A DNA stretch of 64,000 bases from Salipiger pallidus (GTDB lineage Bacteria > Pseudomonadota > Alphaproteobacteria > Rhodobacterales > Rhodobacteraceae), in assembly GCF_014643635.1 (NCBI RefSeq), contig NZ_BMJV01000001.1, positions 682,001 to 746,000 on the forward strand. The letters run 5' to 3'. Numbering within the stretch: the first letter of the stretch is position 1; each line of letters opens with the position of its first letter. A model generated the notes under the pieces. That model searched no databases, was not told where the DNA came from, and was given only the letters and a program-made list of their open reading frames with translations. Of the stretch, positions 37,944 to 46,692 are shown in pieces. The translations under genes and the position numbers were made by a program.

Positions 37944-38228
37944 ATGTCCGATGTACAGTTCCACGCCCTAGAACCCGCGCGCAACCGCAACGGTGAGGAT
38001 GCGCTTGTCCCCTTCCTTCTCGGGGCGCGCCACATGCCCGTGAGGGTCTCCGTTCAGGACGTGAGCCGGATCGATTCCCATCGGCTTCAGATCCTGCTCG
38101 TTGCCCGACGGCAATGGGCAGCGGAAGGGCTGCCGTTCGAACTCGTCGAGGTCAATGAAACGTTCCGTTCCGGGCTGGAAAGGCTCGGCCTCGCCCCCGA
38201 CCATTTCGACAAGGAAGCCGTTCAATGA
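37944..38228 (+). CDS. STAS-domain protein of the chemotaxis cluster
   Basis: About 94 residues from the ATG at 37944 (MSDVQFHALEPARN) forming an anti-sigma-antagonist-like STAS domain: a beta strand RHMPVRVSVQDVSRID, then SHRLQILLVARRQWAAEGLP and ERLGLAPDHF. The usual phosphorylated Ser/Thr is not obvious; Ser near DSHRL is the candidate. An ATG at 37893 would add 17 residues. It overlaps cheY by 4 nt, so it is the first gene of the che operon. STAS proteins are often first in alphaproteobacterial che clusters; role unknown. Confidence 0.8.
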   Translation: MSDVQFHALEPARNRNGEDALVPFLLGARHMPVRVSVQDVSRIDSHRLQILLVARRQWAAEGLPFELVEVNETFRSGLERLGLAPDHFDKEAVQ

Positions 38229-38599
38229 CCACCAAAGTTCTCGCGATCGACGATTCCCGAACCATTCGGAACCTACTGCGCGTCTCTCTCGAGGGTGCGG
38301 GCTTCGAGTATCACTCCGCCTGTGACGGCGTAGAGGGGGTCGAACAGTTCTCCGAGGTGGAGCCAGACGTTGTGATCACCGACATCAACATGCCCAACAT
38401 GGACGGTTTCGGAGTGATTGAAACCCTGCGCAATGGCCCCAACCGCACGACGGTCCCGATCATTGTGCTGACGACGGAAAGCGGCCCGGACCTCAAGGCG
38501 CGGGCCCGGGATGCAGGCGCAACGGGCTGGATCGTGAAACCGTTCGATGACGGTTCTCTTGTTTCGGTGCTTCGCAGGCTCACAGGACACGTGGTGTAA
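38225..38599 (+). CDS. cheY: Chemotaxis response regulator CheY
   Basis: A 124-residue single receiver domain. The acidic pair is in LAIDDSRTIRNLL, the phospho-acceptor Asp in PDVVITDINMPNMDG, the Thr in IIVLTTES and the Lys in GWIVKPFDDG. It receives phosphate from CheA and controls the flagellar motor or acts as a phosphate sink. It overlaps the STAS gene by 4 nt and is 3 nt before cheA. Confidence 0.95.
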   Translation: MTTKVLAIDDSRTIRNLLRVSLEGAGFEYHSACDGVEGVEQFSEVEPDVVITDINMPNMDGFGVIETLRNGPNRTTVPIIVLTTESGPDLKARARDAGATGWIVKPFDDGSLVSVLRRLTGHVV

Positions 38600-38602
38600 A
38601 AC

Positions 38603-40774
38603 ATGTCGATGAATTCGATCCGCGATACTTTCTTCGAGGAATGCGAGGAGCTTCTGGAAGCGCTCGTCGAAGGGCTGTCGGCGATGGAAGAAAACGCCGA
38701 GGACATGGACGTGGTCAACGCCGTGTTCCGCGCAGTGCACTCGATCAAGGGTGGCGCCGGCGCCTTTGCCCTCGATCGGCTTGTTAGCTTCGCCCACACT
38801 TTTGAAACGGTGATGGACAAGGTGCGCTCTCACCAGATCAAGGTCGACGAAGATTTGATGCACCTGTTCCACCGTTCGGGTGACCAGCTTGCCGACCTCG
38901 TGGAAGCAGCACGCGATGACCGAGAGCCAAATGCCGAGTCAGAACAGGCAATTCTCAAGGAGCTCGAAGCCTATCTTGGGGATACCGACGAAGAAGAGGA
39001 GTTCACCTTCGAGGCCATGAGCCTTGATCTGGATGCTGCCCCTATCGACATCGACATGGACGGCGATGAGCGCGAAGCCGACGACGCGGGCGCGGAAAGC
39101 GCAGTGAAGAGCTTCGAGATCAGCTTCAAGCCCACTGCCGCCCTCTATGCCAACGGCCATGAGCCTCTGCTTCTATTCGATGCCCTTGCGGAACTCGGCG
39201 TGCTGAAGGTCACTGCCAACCTGTCGCGTCTGCCTGATTTCGATGCCTTCGATCCAAACGACGCGGTGATCGACTGGCGTCTTACGTTGGAAACTGCCGA
39301 GGACGAAACCGTCCTTCATGAAGTTTTTGAATTCGTGGATTCTCTTTGCGAGCTCGAAATCTCGGTGGATGAAACGTTCTCATCCGAGGAGGCCATCCCC
39401 CCTGCCATCTCCGGCGGCGCAACCACCGATGCCAAGGTGGCCGCCCCAGCAGTCGCAGACACACCCGTTGCAACATCGCCGACGCCCAAGGCGGCCAAGT
39501 CCGAATCGGCGCCGCCTACCAAGCAAGCCGCACAGAAGGATGAACCACGCGGCCCTCGCCCGACGCTTCGAGTGGATCTTGAACGTGTGGACCGGCTCAT
39601 CAATACCGTGGGCGAGCTTATCATCAACCAAGCGATGATTTCGCAGCGGATCGAAGAGCTCGAGCTGCCTGCGGTGGCACATCTCACCAACGAATTGGAA
39701 GCCTACAAGCTGCTCGCCCGAGACATTCAGGAGGGAGTGATGGCGATCCGGGCGCAGCCGGTGAAACCGCTGTTCCAGCGCATGTCCCGGATCGTGCGAG
39801 AGGCATCAGAAGCTACCGGCAAGAAAGCCAAGTTGGTCACCGTCGGCGACTCCACCGAGGTCGACAAGACCGTGATCGAACGCCTCGCAGACCCGCTGAC
39901 TCACATGGTGCGCAACGCTGTAGATCATGGACTGGAAACTTCTGACAAGCGGCAGGAGGCCGGAAAGGATCCCATTGGCTCGATCAGACTATCCGCGTCT
40001 CATCGATCCGGTAGCGTGTTCATCGAGATCGCAGATGACGGAGCTGGCCTGAACCGTCCCCGCATTCTTGAAAAGGCCATCGAAAAAGGGCTCATCGGCG
40101 CAGAGGCCGAACTTTCGGAGCAAGAAATCGATAACCTACTGTTCCTGCCCGGGTTCTCGACCGCCTCTGAAGTGTCGAACCTGTCAGGGCGTGGCGTTGG
40201 CATGGATGTGGTGAAGAACGCGGTGGCAGCCCTCGGAGGGCGGGTATCGATTGCCTCATCACCGGGCGCTGGCACCACTTTCACGATTGTCCTGCCACTT
40301 ACCCTCGCCGTGATGGACGGCTTCGTGATCTCGATTGCGGATCAGACCATGGTGATCCCGATTGCATCGATCATCGAGACCATCCGCCCAAACAAGAAAG
40401 ACCTGCACCACATCGGCACGACGGGCGAGGTCATTTCCGTACGTGGGGCCTATGTGCCCATCGTGGACGTGGCACGAAACCTTGGTCTGTCAGGTGGTGC
40501 AAAGGAAATCAGCAGCGGGGTGTTGTTGCTGGTCACCACCGAAGCGCAAGGCCTTACCGCCCTTCGCGTCGGAGCGATCCACGATCAAAGGCAAGTGGTC
40601 ATCAAGAGCCTTGAGAGCAACTACGGAGCCATTCCCGGCGTCTCGGCTGCCACCATACTTGGAGACGGAAAAATCGCGCTGATTCTCGATCCTGACGAAC
40701 TTGTGAAACTCAACCCTGCGGCACCTTACATGATGCCTGCTTCAGCCCCCAGAATGGAACTGCGCCATGCTTGA
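38603..40774 (+). CDS. cheA: Chemotaxis histidine kinase CheA
   Basis: CheA (723 aa). P1 has the phosphorylated His46 in VFRAVHSIKGGAGAF. A long acidic linker (~115-165) and a second alpha-beta region follow, then a Pro/Ala-rich linker. P3 begins LRVDLERVDRLINTVGELII. The ATPase P4 shows HMVRNAVDHGLE, EIADDGAGLNR and GRGVGMDVVKNAV. P5, which is CheW-like, closes the protein. It autophosphorylates in response to receptors and phosphorylates CheY and, in most systems, CheB. It overlaps cheW by 8 nt. Confidence 0.96.
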   Translation: MSMNSIRDTFFEECEELLEALVEGLSAMEENAEDMDVVNAVFRAVHSIKGGAGAFALDRLVSFAHTFETVMDKVRSHQIKVDEDLMHLFHRSGDQLADLVEAARDDREPNAESEQAILKELEAYLGDTDEEEEFTFEAMSLDLDAAPIDIDMDGDEREADDAGAESAVKSFEISFKPTAALYANGHEPLLLFDALAELGVLKVTANLSRLPDFDAFDPNDAVIDWRLTLETAEDETVLHEVFEFVDSLCELEISVDETFSSEEAIPPAISGGATTDAKVAAPAVADTPVATSPTPKAAKSESAPPTKQAAQKDEPRGPRPTLRVDLERVDRLINTVGELIINQAMISQRIEELELPAVAHLTNELEAYKLLARDIQEGVMAIRAQPVKPLFQRMSRIVREASEATGKKAKLVTVGDSTEVDKTVIERLADPLTHMVRNAVDHGLETSDKRQEAGKDPIGSIRLSASHRSGSVFIEIADDGAGLNRPRILEKAIEKGLIGAEAELSEQEIDNLLFLPGFSTASEVSNLSGRGVGMDVVKNAVAALGGRVSIASSPGAGTTFTIVLPLTLAVMDGFVISIADQTMVIPIASIIETIRPNKKDLHHIGTTGEVISVRGAYVPIVDVARNLGLSGGAKEISSGVLLLVTTEAQGLTALRVGAIHDQRQVVIKSLESNYGAIPGVSAATILGDGKIALILDPDELVKLNPAAPYMMPASAPRMELRHA

Positions 40775-41234
40775 TGTTGTCGAAGCCCCGACCGAAACCC
40801 AGTTCGAATTCATCACCTTTTCGTCCGGTGACCAAAGCTTTTGCCTAGAGATCACACAAATCCGCGAAATCCGTCGCTGGACGCCTGTCACCAAGCTCCC
40901 ACACACTCCGGCAGATGTACTTGGCGTCATGAACCTGCGCGGTGCCGTGATCCCTATCTTCGATTTGGCATCCCGCTTCAGCCTGGGGGTTACCGCCGAC
41001 AACGAACGCAACGTGGTAATCGTTGCGGCCTCGGGCGGCACAACCATCGGCCTTTTGGTTGAATCTGTCTCGGAAATTCTGTCTGTTCCAAAATCTGCCA
41101 TTCAGGAGACGCCCGATATTAAGTCCGAGGCGGCACGACAGGCTATCCTGGGTGTCATCTCTGTCGGTGAAAGCATGGTGCGTGTCGTCAATCTCGATGC
41201 GGTTCTGGATAACGACATGGGGGGTGCCGTATGA
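40767..41234 (+). CDS. cheW: Chemotaxis coupling protein CheW
   Basis: A 155-residue CheW: QFEFITFSSGDQSFCLEITQ, IREIRRWTPVTKLPHTPADV and GVMNLRGAVIPIFDLASRF are the family's first half, and VGESMVRVVNLDAVL its end. It links receptors to CheA. It starts within the end of cheA and overlaps cheR by 4 nt. Confidence 0.95.
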   Translation: MLDVVEAPTETQFEFITFSSGDQSFCLEITQIREIRRWTPVTKLPHTPADVLGVMNLRGAVIPIFDLASRFSLGVTADNERNVVIVAASGGTTIGLLVESVSEILSVPKSAIQETPDIKSEAARQAILGVISVGESMVRVVNLDAVLDNDMGGAV

Positions 41235-42100
41235 CAACCTTCCCGACCGAAACCGGGGCCCGAGAGTTCAGCTTTACGGACGAAGACTTCCGTTCGCTAG
41301 CATCCCTCGCTCGTTCCGAATTCGGTCTGAGCCTCGCCGAAAGCAAGAAGCCCCTCGTCTATTCTCGTCTGGCACGGCGTCTTAGATCACGACAGTTGTC
41401 ACGTTTCCAAGATTATATGTCACTATTAAAAGCGCCGGGAGAAGAAGATGAAAGGCTTGAGCTCATCTCAGCGCTCACAACCAACGTCACCAGTTTCTTC
41501 CGCGAGAAACATCACTTCGAAACGCTCAAGCAGCAGCTCGTGCCGGAACTAAGAGACCAGAAACGGATCCGTCTCTGGTCAGCGGGCTGTTCGTCCGGCC
41601 AAGAGCCTTATTCTCTTGCCATGACACTTATGGCTGAGTTGCCAGACAATGCCGTGCGTAATCTACGCATCCTTGCAACAGATATCGACCCGGTCATCGT
41701 CCGAAAGGCAAGAACCGCCACCTACCCGCAGGAGGATCTGCAGTCGATCCCGCCGCAACTCAGAGAACGCTTCACCACGAAAACAACAGTGCAGGACGGA
41801 CAATTCGAAATTGCACTTGAAGCTCGCGAGCTCATTACCTTTGGCGAGCTAAACCTAATGGAAACATGGCCTTTTCAAGGCCCATTTGACGCGATCCTGT
41901 GCAGGAACGTAGCTATTTATTTCGATCAAGACACACAGCAGGTGCTCTGGCAGCGGTTCGCCGACAAGCTCAGGGTCGGTGGGTATCTCTTCATCGGTCA
42001 TTCAGAACGAGTATCAGGCCCCGCACTCGAACTTCTCTCGACAGCGGGCGTCACAACCTATCGAAGAATCAAAGGGCCGGAAGCGGCCTTAGCGAACTAG
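41231..42100 (+). CDS. cheR: Chemotaxis methyltransferase CheR
   Basis: CheR (289 aa) methylates receptor glutamates with S-adenosylmethionine. The N-terminal helical domain contains LVYSRLARRLRSRQL. The SAM-binding motif is RLWSAGCSSGQEPYSLAM, and the later LCRNVAIYFDQDTQQVLW and YLFIGHSERVSG are typical. It follows cheW with a 4-nt overlap. It lacks TPR repeats, as usual for the simple form. Confidence 0.95.
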   Translation: MTTFPTETGAREFSFTDEDFRSLASLARSEFGLSLAESKKPLVYSRLARRLRSRQLSRFQDYMSLLKAPGEEDERLELISALTTNVTSFFREKHHFETLKQQLVPELRDQKRIRLWSAGCSSGQEPYSLAMTLMAELPDNAVRNLRILATDIDPVIVRKARTATYPQEDLQSIPPQLRERFTTKTTVQDGQFEIALEARELITFGELNLMETWPFQGPFDAILCRNVAIYFDQDTQQVLWQRFADKLRVGGYLFIGHSERVSGPALELLSTAGVTTYRRIKGPEAALAN

Positions 42101-42109
42101 GAGAACACG

Positions 42110-42496
42110 ATGAGTCTGAAGGATTCACTCCGCATTATGGTAGTCGATGACATGGCGACCAGTCGTGGCCTGATAACGCAGGCACTCGATGAAATTGGGA
42201 TCAAGAACTACTTGACCGAAAATGATGGTCAACAAGCATTGGCCCGCATGGCTGCGAACCCAGTCCACCTTGTGCTGTCCGATTTCAATATGCCGAACAT
42301 GGATGGTCTCGCCCTTCTGCAAGCCTTGCGCCAGAACAAGGCAACCCAGAGGATCGGCTTTATCCTCGTAACCGGCAAACCGACCCCGGACATGGTCGCC
42401 GCTGCCAAGAAATGGGGGCTCAACAACATGATCAAGAAGCCCTTTACCTCCGTCGCCATGAAGCAGTGCATTGAAAACGTGGTTGGAAAGCTCTGA
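42110..42496 (+). CDS. CheY-like response regulator, second copy
   Basis: A 128-residue receiver domain. Acidic residues are in IMVVDDMATSRGLI, the phospho-acceptor Asp in LVLSDFNMPNMDG, Thr in GFILVTGKP and Lys in MIKKPFTSV. All key residues are kept, so it should be phosphorylated. Two CheY proteins per cluster are common in alphaproteobacteria, one acting on the motor and the other draining phosphate. It is 9 nt after cheR and is followed at once by a 118-aa protein (42498). Confidence 0.93.
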   Translation: MSLKDSLRIMVVDDMATSRGLITQALDEIGIKNYLTENDGQQALARMAANPVHLVLSDFNMPNMDGLALLQALRQNKATQRIGFILVTGKPTPDMVAAAKKWGLNNMIKKPFTSVAMKQCIENVVGKL

Positions 42497-42497
42497 C

Positions 42498-42854
42498 ATG
42501 CCCCTGAAGGACATACACCTTTCTCCCTGTGAAGCGATCTTGCTCATTTCGCAAGAAATCCGATCTCTTCAGCTGCGGATCGCCCGGCTGGAGCACGGCA
42601 TGGAAGCGTTTTATTCGTCCGATAAGGCAGGTCTTGGACACGTCACCATCACTGCCCTGCAGGAGCTGGACATGCTCGCCCAGTCCACAGAGGCGATCGC
42701 AACATATATGGCAGACCTTTCACATCGTCTTGATGATGATACCCCCATTGATCTCACCCCCGAACTTACAGCGATTCCGCTACGTGAGCTGGGGCACAGA
42801 TTGGGTGGCTTCAAACAGGTGACTCTCACCGCCAATAGCCCGGAGCTCTTCTGA
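42498..42854 (+). CDS. Conserved che-cluster protein of unknown function, CheZ-like motif
   Basis: A 118-residue, mostly helical protein (MPLKDIHLSPCEAILLISQE...). It starts 1 nt after the preceding cheY-like stop, so the two are coupled. The middle helix has ALQELDMLAQSTEAIATYMA, with a D-x-x-x-Q arrangement like the catalytic Asp/Gln of CheZ phosphatases (DLTGQ in E. coli). The tail ends in ANSPELF, acidic-hydrophobic like a CheY-binding peptide. These are resemblances only; CheZ is ~214 aa and I cannot claim homology. It may be a partner or phosphatase of the adjacent regulator. Confidence 0.75.
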   Translation: MPLKDIHLSPCEAILLISQEIRSLQLRIARLEHGMEAFYSSDKAGLGHVTITALQELDMLAQSTEAIATYMADLSHRLDDDTPIDLTPELTAIPLRELGHRLGGFKQVTLTANSPELF

Positions 42855-42958
42855 CCGTTTCACGTACGTCTCGCTTTCACAGAGCCCGAAGCCGCGGCGT
42901 TCCCGTACCAGACCGATTGCGCATGATGCCTGAACCATGCCGGACCAAAGAGGCGCAG

Positions 42959-44026
42959 ATGAGCATGATATCCTTGATTATCGCAACTCCGGACAGGTCT
43001 CTGCGTCGCCGGCTTGCCACCGAATTCCGGGCATCGTCGGAAATCGAGGTGGTGGCTGAAACAGATGACCTGATGACCACCTACACCGAGGTGGAAGAGC
43101 GTGAGCCGCTTGCGGTGGTAATTGCCGGGCGCTTGGCACGGCTTCCGGAATTCGAGGTCATGCGCGCACTGTTCGCGGCACTCGACGTGCGATGGCTTGT
43201 CATTACCGAGGACCTTGACCAGGGAGGGAATGCATCCGCCTCACCTTGGGGCAAGCATTCGGACCTGTTTCCTGTACACCATGACATCCCGGGGGATCAG
43301 CTGGCCTGCACGTTGCGCACCGTGACGCGTACTGCAAGGAGATATGGTCGCAGTCAGGTCCCGAGATTGGCGAGCGCACCTCACGGCACGACCACTGTGA
43401 TGTCCGACGGCGGGGCGAAGCACAGCAACCGCTTCATCCTCATCGGTGCTTCTACTGGTGGCGTAGATGCCTTATTGAATGTCCTTTCAAGTTTTCCCGC
43501 CGATTGCCCCCCCACCTTCATTGTGCAACACACCGGTGGCGGGTTTGGTGACAGCCTTACGCGTCTCCTGGACAGGCAATGTGCGGCCTCCGTTCGCCCC
43601 GCCAGAAGCGGAGATCTGGTGGGGTGCGGACAGGTGGTCCTAGCCGCGGGCTGTCGGGCACATATGCAACTGGCAGGCGGGCGGCCAATGCGCATTATAC
43701 TCGACGCGAATGGCCCCATATCAGGCCACATGCCATCCGTGGATGCCCTGTTCCAGTCGGCCGTCCCAGGCGCGCGCCGCGCAGTAGCGGCATTGTTGAC
43801 GGGCATGGGTCGTGACGGTGCTGTGGGGTTGAAAGCCCTGCATGAGTCCGGAGCCGTAACAATCGCTCAGGACGAGGCAACGAGTACGGTCTACGGCATG
43901 CCCCGGGCCGCGGCCGAACTAGGTGCCGTTCAGCGTGTGCTTCCCCTTCACAAGATCGGTCCAGCACTTCTCGAAGCCTGCGCTGCCGCTAGCTCGGGTC
44001 CAAACCAGAGGGTCATCCAGTCATGA
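42959..44026 (+). CDS. cheB: Chemotaxis methylesterase CheB with degenerate receiver
   Basis: A 355-residue CheB-type protein. The C-terminal methylesterase is intact: Ser165 in LIGASTGGVDAL, His191 in FIVQHTGGGF and Asp286 in GMGRDGAVG, with the end DEATSTVYGMPRAAAELG. The N-terminal ~125 residues hold the receiver position, but the strand that should end in the phospho-Asp reads LAVVIAGRLARL (no acid), the conserved Lys is not visible, and only Asp12 of the acidic pair remains. Phosphorylation control is therefore doubtful. The ATG at 42959 has AGAGG upstream; its stop overlaps cheD by 4 nt. Confidence 0.93.
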   Translation: MSMISLIIATPDRSLRRRLATEFRASSEIEVVAETDDLMTTYTEVEEREPLAVVIAGRLARLPEFEVMRALFAALDVRWLVITEDLDQGGNASASPWGKHSDLFPVHHDIPGDQLACTLRTVTRTARRYGRSQVPRLASAPHGTTTVMSDGGAKHSNRFILIGASTGGVDALLNVLSSFPADCPPTFIVQHTGGGFGDSLTRLLDRQCAASVRPARSGDLVGCGQVVLAAGCRAHMQLAGGRPMRIILDANGPISGHMPSVDALFQSAVPGARRAVAALLTGMGRDGAVGLKALHESGAVTIAQDEATSTVYGMPRAAAELGAVQRVLPLHKIGPALLEACAAASSGPNQRVIQS

Positions 44027-44553
44027 TTGAGGGTACAGAAAAACTCGTGAACGTGATCCAAGGCGAATACAAGATCTCCCAAGACCCCCGGTGTGTGATG
44101 TCCACCGTGCTGGGATCATGCGCGGCCGTTTGCCTCACGGATCCGGAAGTGCGGGTCGGCGGCATGAACCATTTTCTTCTCCCCAGCCGCAGCGGCGCAG
44201 GGGGGGAAGATGTCCGCTACGGCGCATATTCGATGGAACTTCTCATCAACGGGCTGCTCAAACAGGGTGCCCAGAAGAACCGCCTGATTGCCAAGCTGTT
44301 CGGCGGCGCGAAGATGCTGAGCCAGCTGCGTGATATCGGTGTTTCCAACATCGCTTTCGCACGCGAGTTCCTGCAGGCAGAAGGCATCCCCATCGCATCA
44401 GAAAGCACAGGGGGCAACGCGGCGCGAAGGATACGTTTCTGGCCCTGTGATGGGCGGGTAAAGCAATTCATCGTACCCGGAGAAGTGGAGAAGGTTGCGC
44501 CTCCGAAAATTACCCCTCCGCCACCCACGCACGGCGAAATCGACCTTTTCTGA
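44023..44553 (+). CDS. cheD: Chemoreceptor glutamine deamidase CheD
   Basis: CheD (176 aa) deamidates receptor glutamines. The catalytic Cys33 is in STVLGSCAAVCL and His50 in GGMNHFLLPS; KLFGGAKML and RKIRFWP-type text (here ARRIRFWPCDGRV) follow. A Pro-rich end (PPKITPPPPTHGE) is present. It closes the cluster of STAS, cheYAWR, cheY, the 118-aa protein, cheB and cheD. No receptor gene is in the window. Confidence 0.94.
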   Translation: MIEGTEKLVNVIQGEYKISQDPRCVMSTVLGSCAAVCLTDPEVRVGGMNHFLLPSRSGAGGEDVRYGAYSMELLINGLLKQGAQKNRLIAKLFGGAKMLSQLRDIGVSNIAFAREFLQAEGIPIASESTGGNAARRIRFWPCDGRVKQFIVPGEVEKVAPPKITPPPPTHGEIDLF

Positions 44554-45048
44554 GCGGCAGCCATGTTCCTGGCCGCGTTGGAATAGATGGGGAATTCAAA
44601 GCGACAGAGCGCGTTTTCCAATGCGAAGAAAGTTGCTAGCAGGCAACAGCGATCGACACACAGGAGGCGAGCCCTCTCTCTGGGCACCAATTGCATTTTG
44701 AGATGCCTGCGGATCCGAGGTCAGTATCCCGGACTGTCGCTCCGGCAAGCGCGCCGGGCTCAAGGTTCACGGGCGGTTCAAGCCTGTGGCCCTCTTTGAG
44801 CAGCGGCAGAAGTCTAGTCACGAAAGCGTCTAAGAACCGCAGGGCAATTCGGTAAGTGAAAGGAGCCAGCGACCAAGAGCCAATAGCCAATAGCCAGATA
44901 CCAAGAGCCACTGAGAGGAACAGCTTGCAACAGTGAAAGAGACGAAGCCGACGACACGATCAGTGACCAGACCGATCTGCCGCTCCGAACTGGGTTCTGA
45001 CCTCAGTCTGCCAAATGGCCTTCGCCTGCCGCGCCAGACCTCGAGGCG
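44554..45048. other. 495-bp gap between cheD and the Anbu gene
   Basis: Convergent gap. I see no coding frame with a ribosome site. It contains short direct repeats near 44863-44910 (listed separately) and a weak GCGGC/GGCCGC pair just after cheD. No clear terminator with a T tract is visible for either side. Confidence 0.5.
44863..44910. repeat. Short AGCCA direct repeats
   Basis: Six copies of the pentamer AGCCA at irregular spacing; CCAAGAGCCA occurs at 44873-44882 and again at 44901-44910, with ATAGCCA twice in between. It lies outside genes. Too irregular to be a CRISPR. Confidence 0.7.
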
Positions 45049-45771
45049 CTACTCCGATGAGATCTGTTGGAACGCGTCTCGGAGCGCTTCGGACCAGGCG
45101 GCGCTCATGGTGGCGAACGCCTCGTCATCCGGCTCGATACGGCGCTTGCGGCTGATGCAGAACCCTTCGGCTTCGATCACCGCCATATCCAGCGGCATCC
45201 CGACGCTCAGGTTCGAACGGAGCGTGGAGTCCATCGACAGCAGCACAGCCTTTTCAGCATCCTCCAGAGAGGTGGATGGCGTGATCACCCGGTCGAGGAT
45301 GGGCTTGCCGTACTTATGTTCCCCGATCTGCAGGAAGGGCGTGTCGGAGGTGGCCTCAATGAAGTTGCCCTCGGGGTAGATCAGGAACATGCGCATGGGC
45401 CCACCCTTGCGCTGCCCCGCCACGATCATCGAGGCGGTCGCCTTCTGGCTCATCCGTTCCATCTTGGCCGACACTTCGGAGGTCACATCGGACAGCATGC
45501 CACCGACGATCTCGGCAACCTGCAGCATGGTTGGTGCGCGAAGGATCGACTTGTCGCTGTCGAGGTCCTCGTTGGCATCCGACAGGCGCGCCATCACTGT
45601 CTGAGTCACAGACAGCGATCCGGCGGTCATGATGCCGATCACCCGGTCGCCCGGGGTCTCGAACAGAAACATCTTGCGGTAGGTCGAAATGTTGTCCAGT
45701 CCCGCGTTGGTGCGGGTGTCGGACAGCAACACAATGCCGGCATCCAGCATCAAGCCCACGCAATAGGTCAT
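45049..45771 (-). CDS. Anbu-type proteasome-like peptidase
   Basis: A 240-residue N-terminal-nucleophile hydrolase of the Anbu (ancestral beta subunit) group. After Met removal it starts TYCVGLMLDAGIVLLSDTRT, so Thr2 is the expected nucleophile, with Asp18 and Lys33 (STYRKMF) completing the site. The end (MSAAWSEALRDAFQQISSE) is family-like. Anbu subunits assemble into helical, lock-washer particles. It is the last gene of a four-gene set with transglutaminase-like, alpha-E and ATP-grasp proteins, a combination predicted by others to make and process peptide tags. The ATG at 45771 is chosen because the nucleophile must follow it. Confidence 0.93.
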   Translation of the reverse strand: MTYCVGLMLDAGIVLLSDTRTNAGLDNISTYRKMFLFETPGDRVIGIMTAGSLSVTQTVMARLSDANEDLDSDKSILRAPTMLQVAEIVGGMLSDVTSEVSAKMERMSQKATASMIVAGQRKGGPMRMFLIYPEGNFIEATSDTPFLQIGEHKYGKPILDRVITPSTSLEDAEKAVLLSMDSTLRSNLSVGMPLDMAVIEAEGFCISRKRRIEPDDEAFATMSAAWSEALRDAFQQISSE

Positions 45772-45864
45772 CTGCGAATCTCCTGAAGGCGCAGCCAAGG
45801 TCGGCTCGGCTATACTGTCGGCCGCCTCAGCTCGCAACATTGCCCTTGGGACAGGGGTATCACG

Positions 45865-46692
45865 TTATTGCTGCTGCTGCCCAGCAGTGACCGTGACAGA
45901 CACTTCGAGATGCTCTTCGGGACTGCTGTCCTGCACCACGCCACGGATCGGTGCCGCGTCCTGGGCGTCATAGCCGGAGCCAAGGCGAATGTACCGCTCG
46001 TCCGGGCAGCACTTGTTGGCCGCGTCAAAGCCGACCCAGCCGAGATCGGGGACGTAAAGCTCGGCCCAGGCGTGGCTGGCCTCATGGCCGGCACCGGCCT
46101 CGTCCGCGTGCAGGTAGCCGGTGACGTAGCGCGCAGGGATCCCCGCCACATGGGCGAGGGCGATCAGCGCGTGGGTGTGATCCTGGCAGACCCCCTTGCC
46201 CCCCGCCAGCGCTTCGGCGGCGGTGGTGTGGGCGCGGGTTTCGCCGGGCAGGTAGGCGATCTCGGCGGACACGGCCGAGCTTAGCGCGTGGGCCTGCTCG
46301 AGGCAGGTCGCGCTCTGAAGGCCCTCCAGAGTATCGCCCGACAGATCCTTGAGCGCCTGGTCGGCTCGGGTATGGCGAGTGGAGCGCAGGTAAAGCGAAG
46401 CCGGCCCCTTCTCGCGGTGATCGCGCAGCACGCCGAACAGGTCCGTGGTCTCGACCGAGCCGGTGACCATCACGGTGACATCCTCGACCGGTCCACGCCA
46501 CGAGGCCAATGCCGTGCGATCCCCTGCCCCGTCGGTGAATTCCGCGCCGCGCAAGGCGCCATCGGTGGTCACATCCCAGGACAGCAGCTTCTGCGAGGCG
46601 CAGTCCGCCGGCCAGAGCCGCAGGGACTGGACCACGCTGCGCACCGGGTGGTCAAACTTGTAGCGGGTGGTGTGGGTGACGTTGAGCTTCAT
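45865..46692 (-). CDS. Transglutaminase-like cysteine protease family protein
   Basis: A 275-residue protein. The N-terminal ~125 residues are the family's beta domain (LNVTHTTRYKFDHPVRSVVQ, then SLRLWPADCASQ). The transglutaminase-like core has Cys169 in GGKGVCQDHTHAL, His207 in EASHAWAELYV and Asp223 in WVGFDAANK. It may cleave or form isopeptide bonds. No signal peptide, so it is cytoplasmic. It overlaps the alpha-E stop by 4 nt (GTGA/ATGA type) and is followed by Anbu. Ends in a Gln run (GQQQQ). Confidence 0.92.
   Translation of the reverse strand: MKLNVTHTTRYKFDHPVRSVVQSLRLWPADCASQKLLSWDVTTDGALRGAEFTDGAGDRTALASWRGPVEDVTVMVTGSVETTDLFGVLRDHREKGPASLYLRSTRHTRADQALKDLSGDTLEGLQSATCLEQAHALSSAVSAEIAYLPGETRAHTTAAEALAGGKGVCQDHTHALIALAHVAGIPARYVTGYLHADEAGAGHEASHAWAELYVPDLGWVGFDAANKCCPDERYIRLGSGYDAQDAAPIRGVVQDSSPEEHLEVSVTVTAGQQQQ

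Noticed and set aside
44863-44910. Possible CRISPR-like repeat
   Set aside because: Repeat units are 5-10 bp with irregular spacing and no spacers of constant length; no cas genes are in the window.
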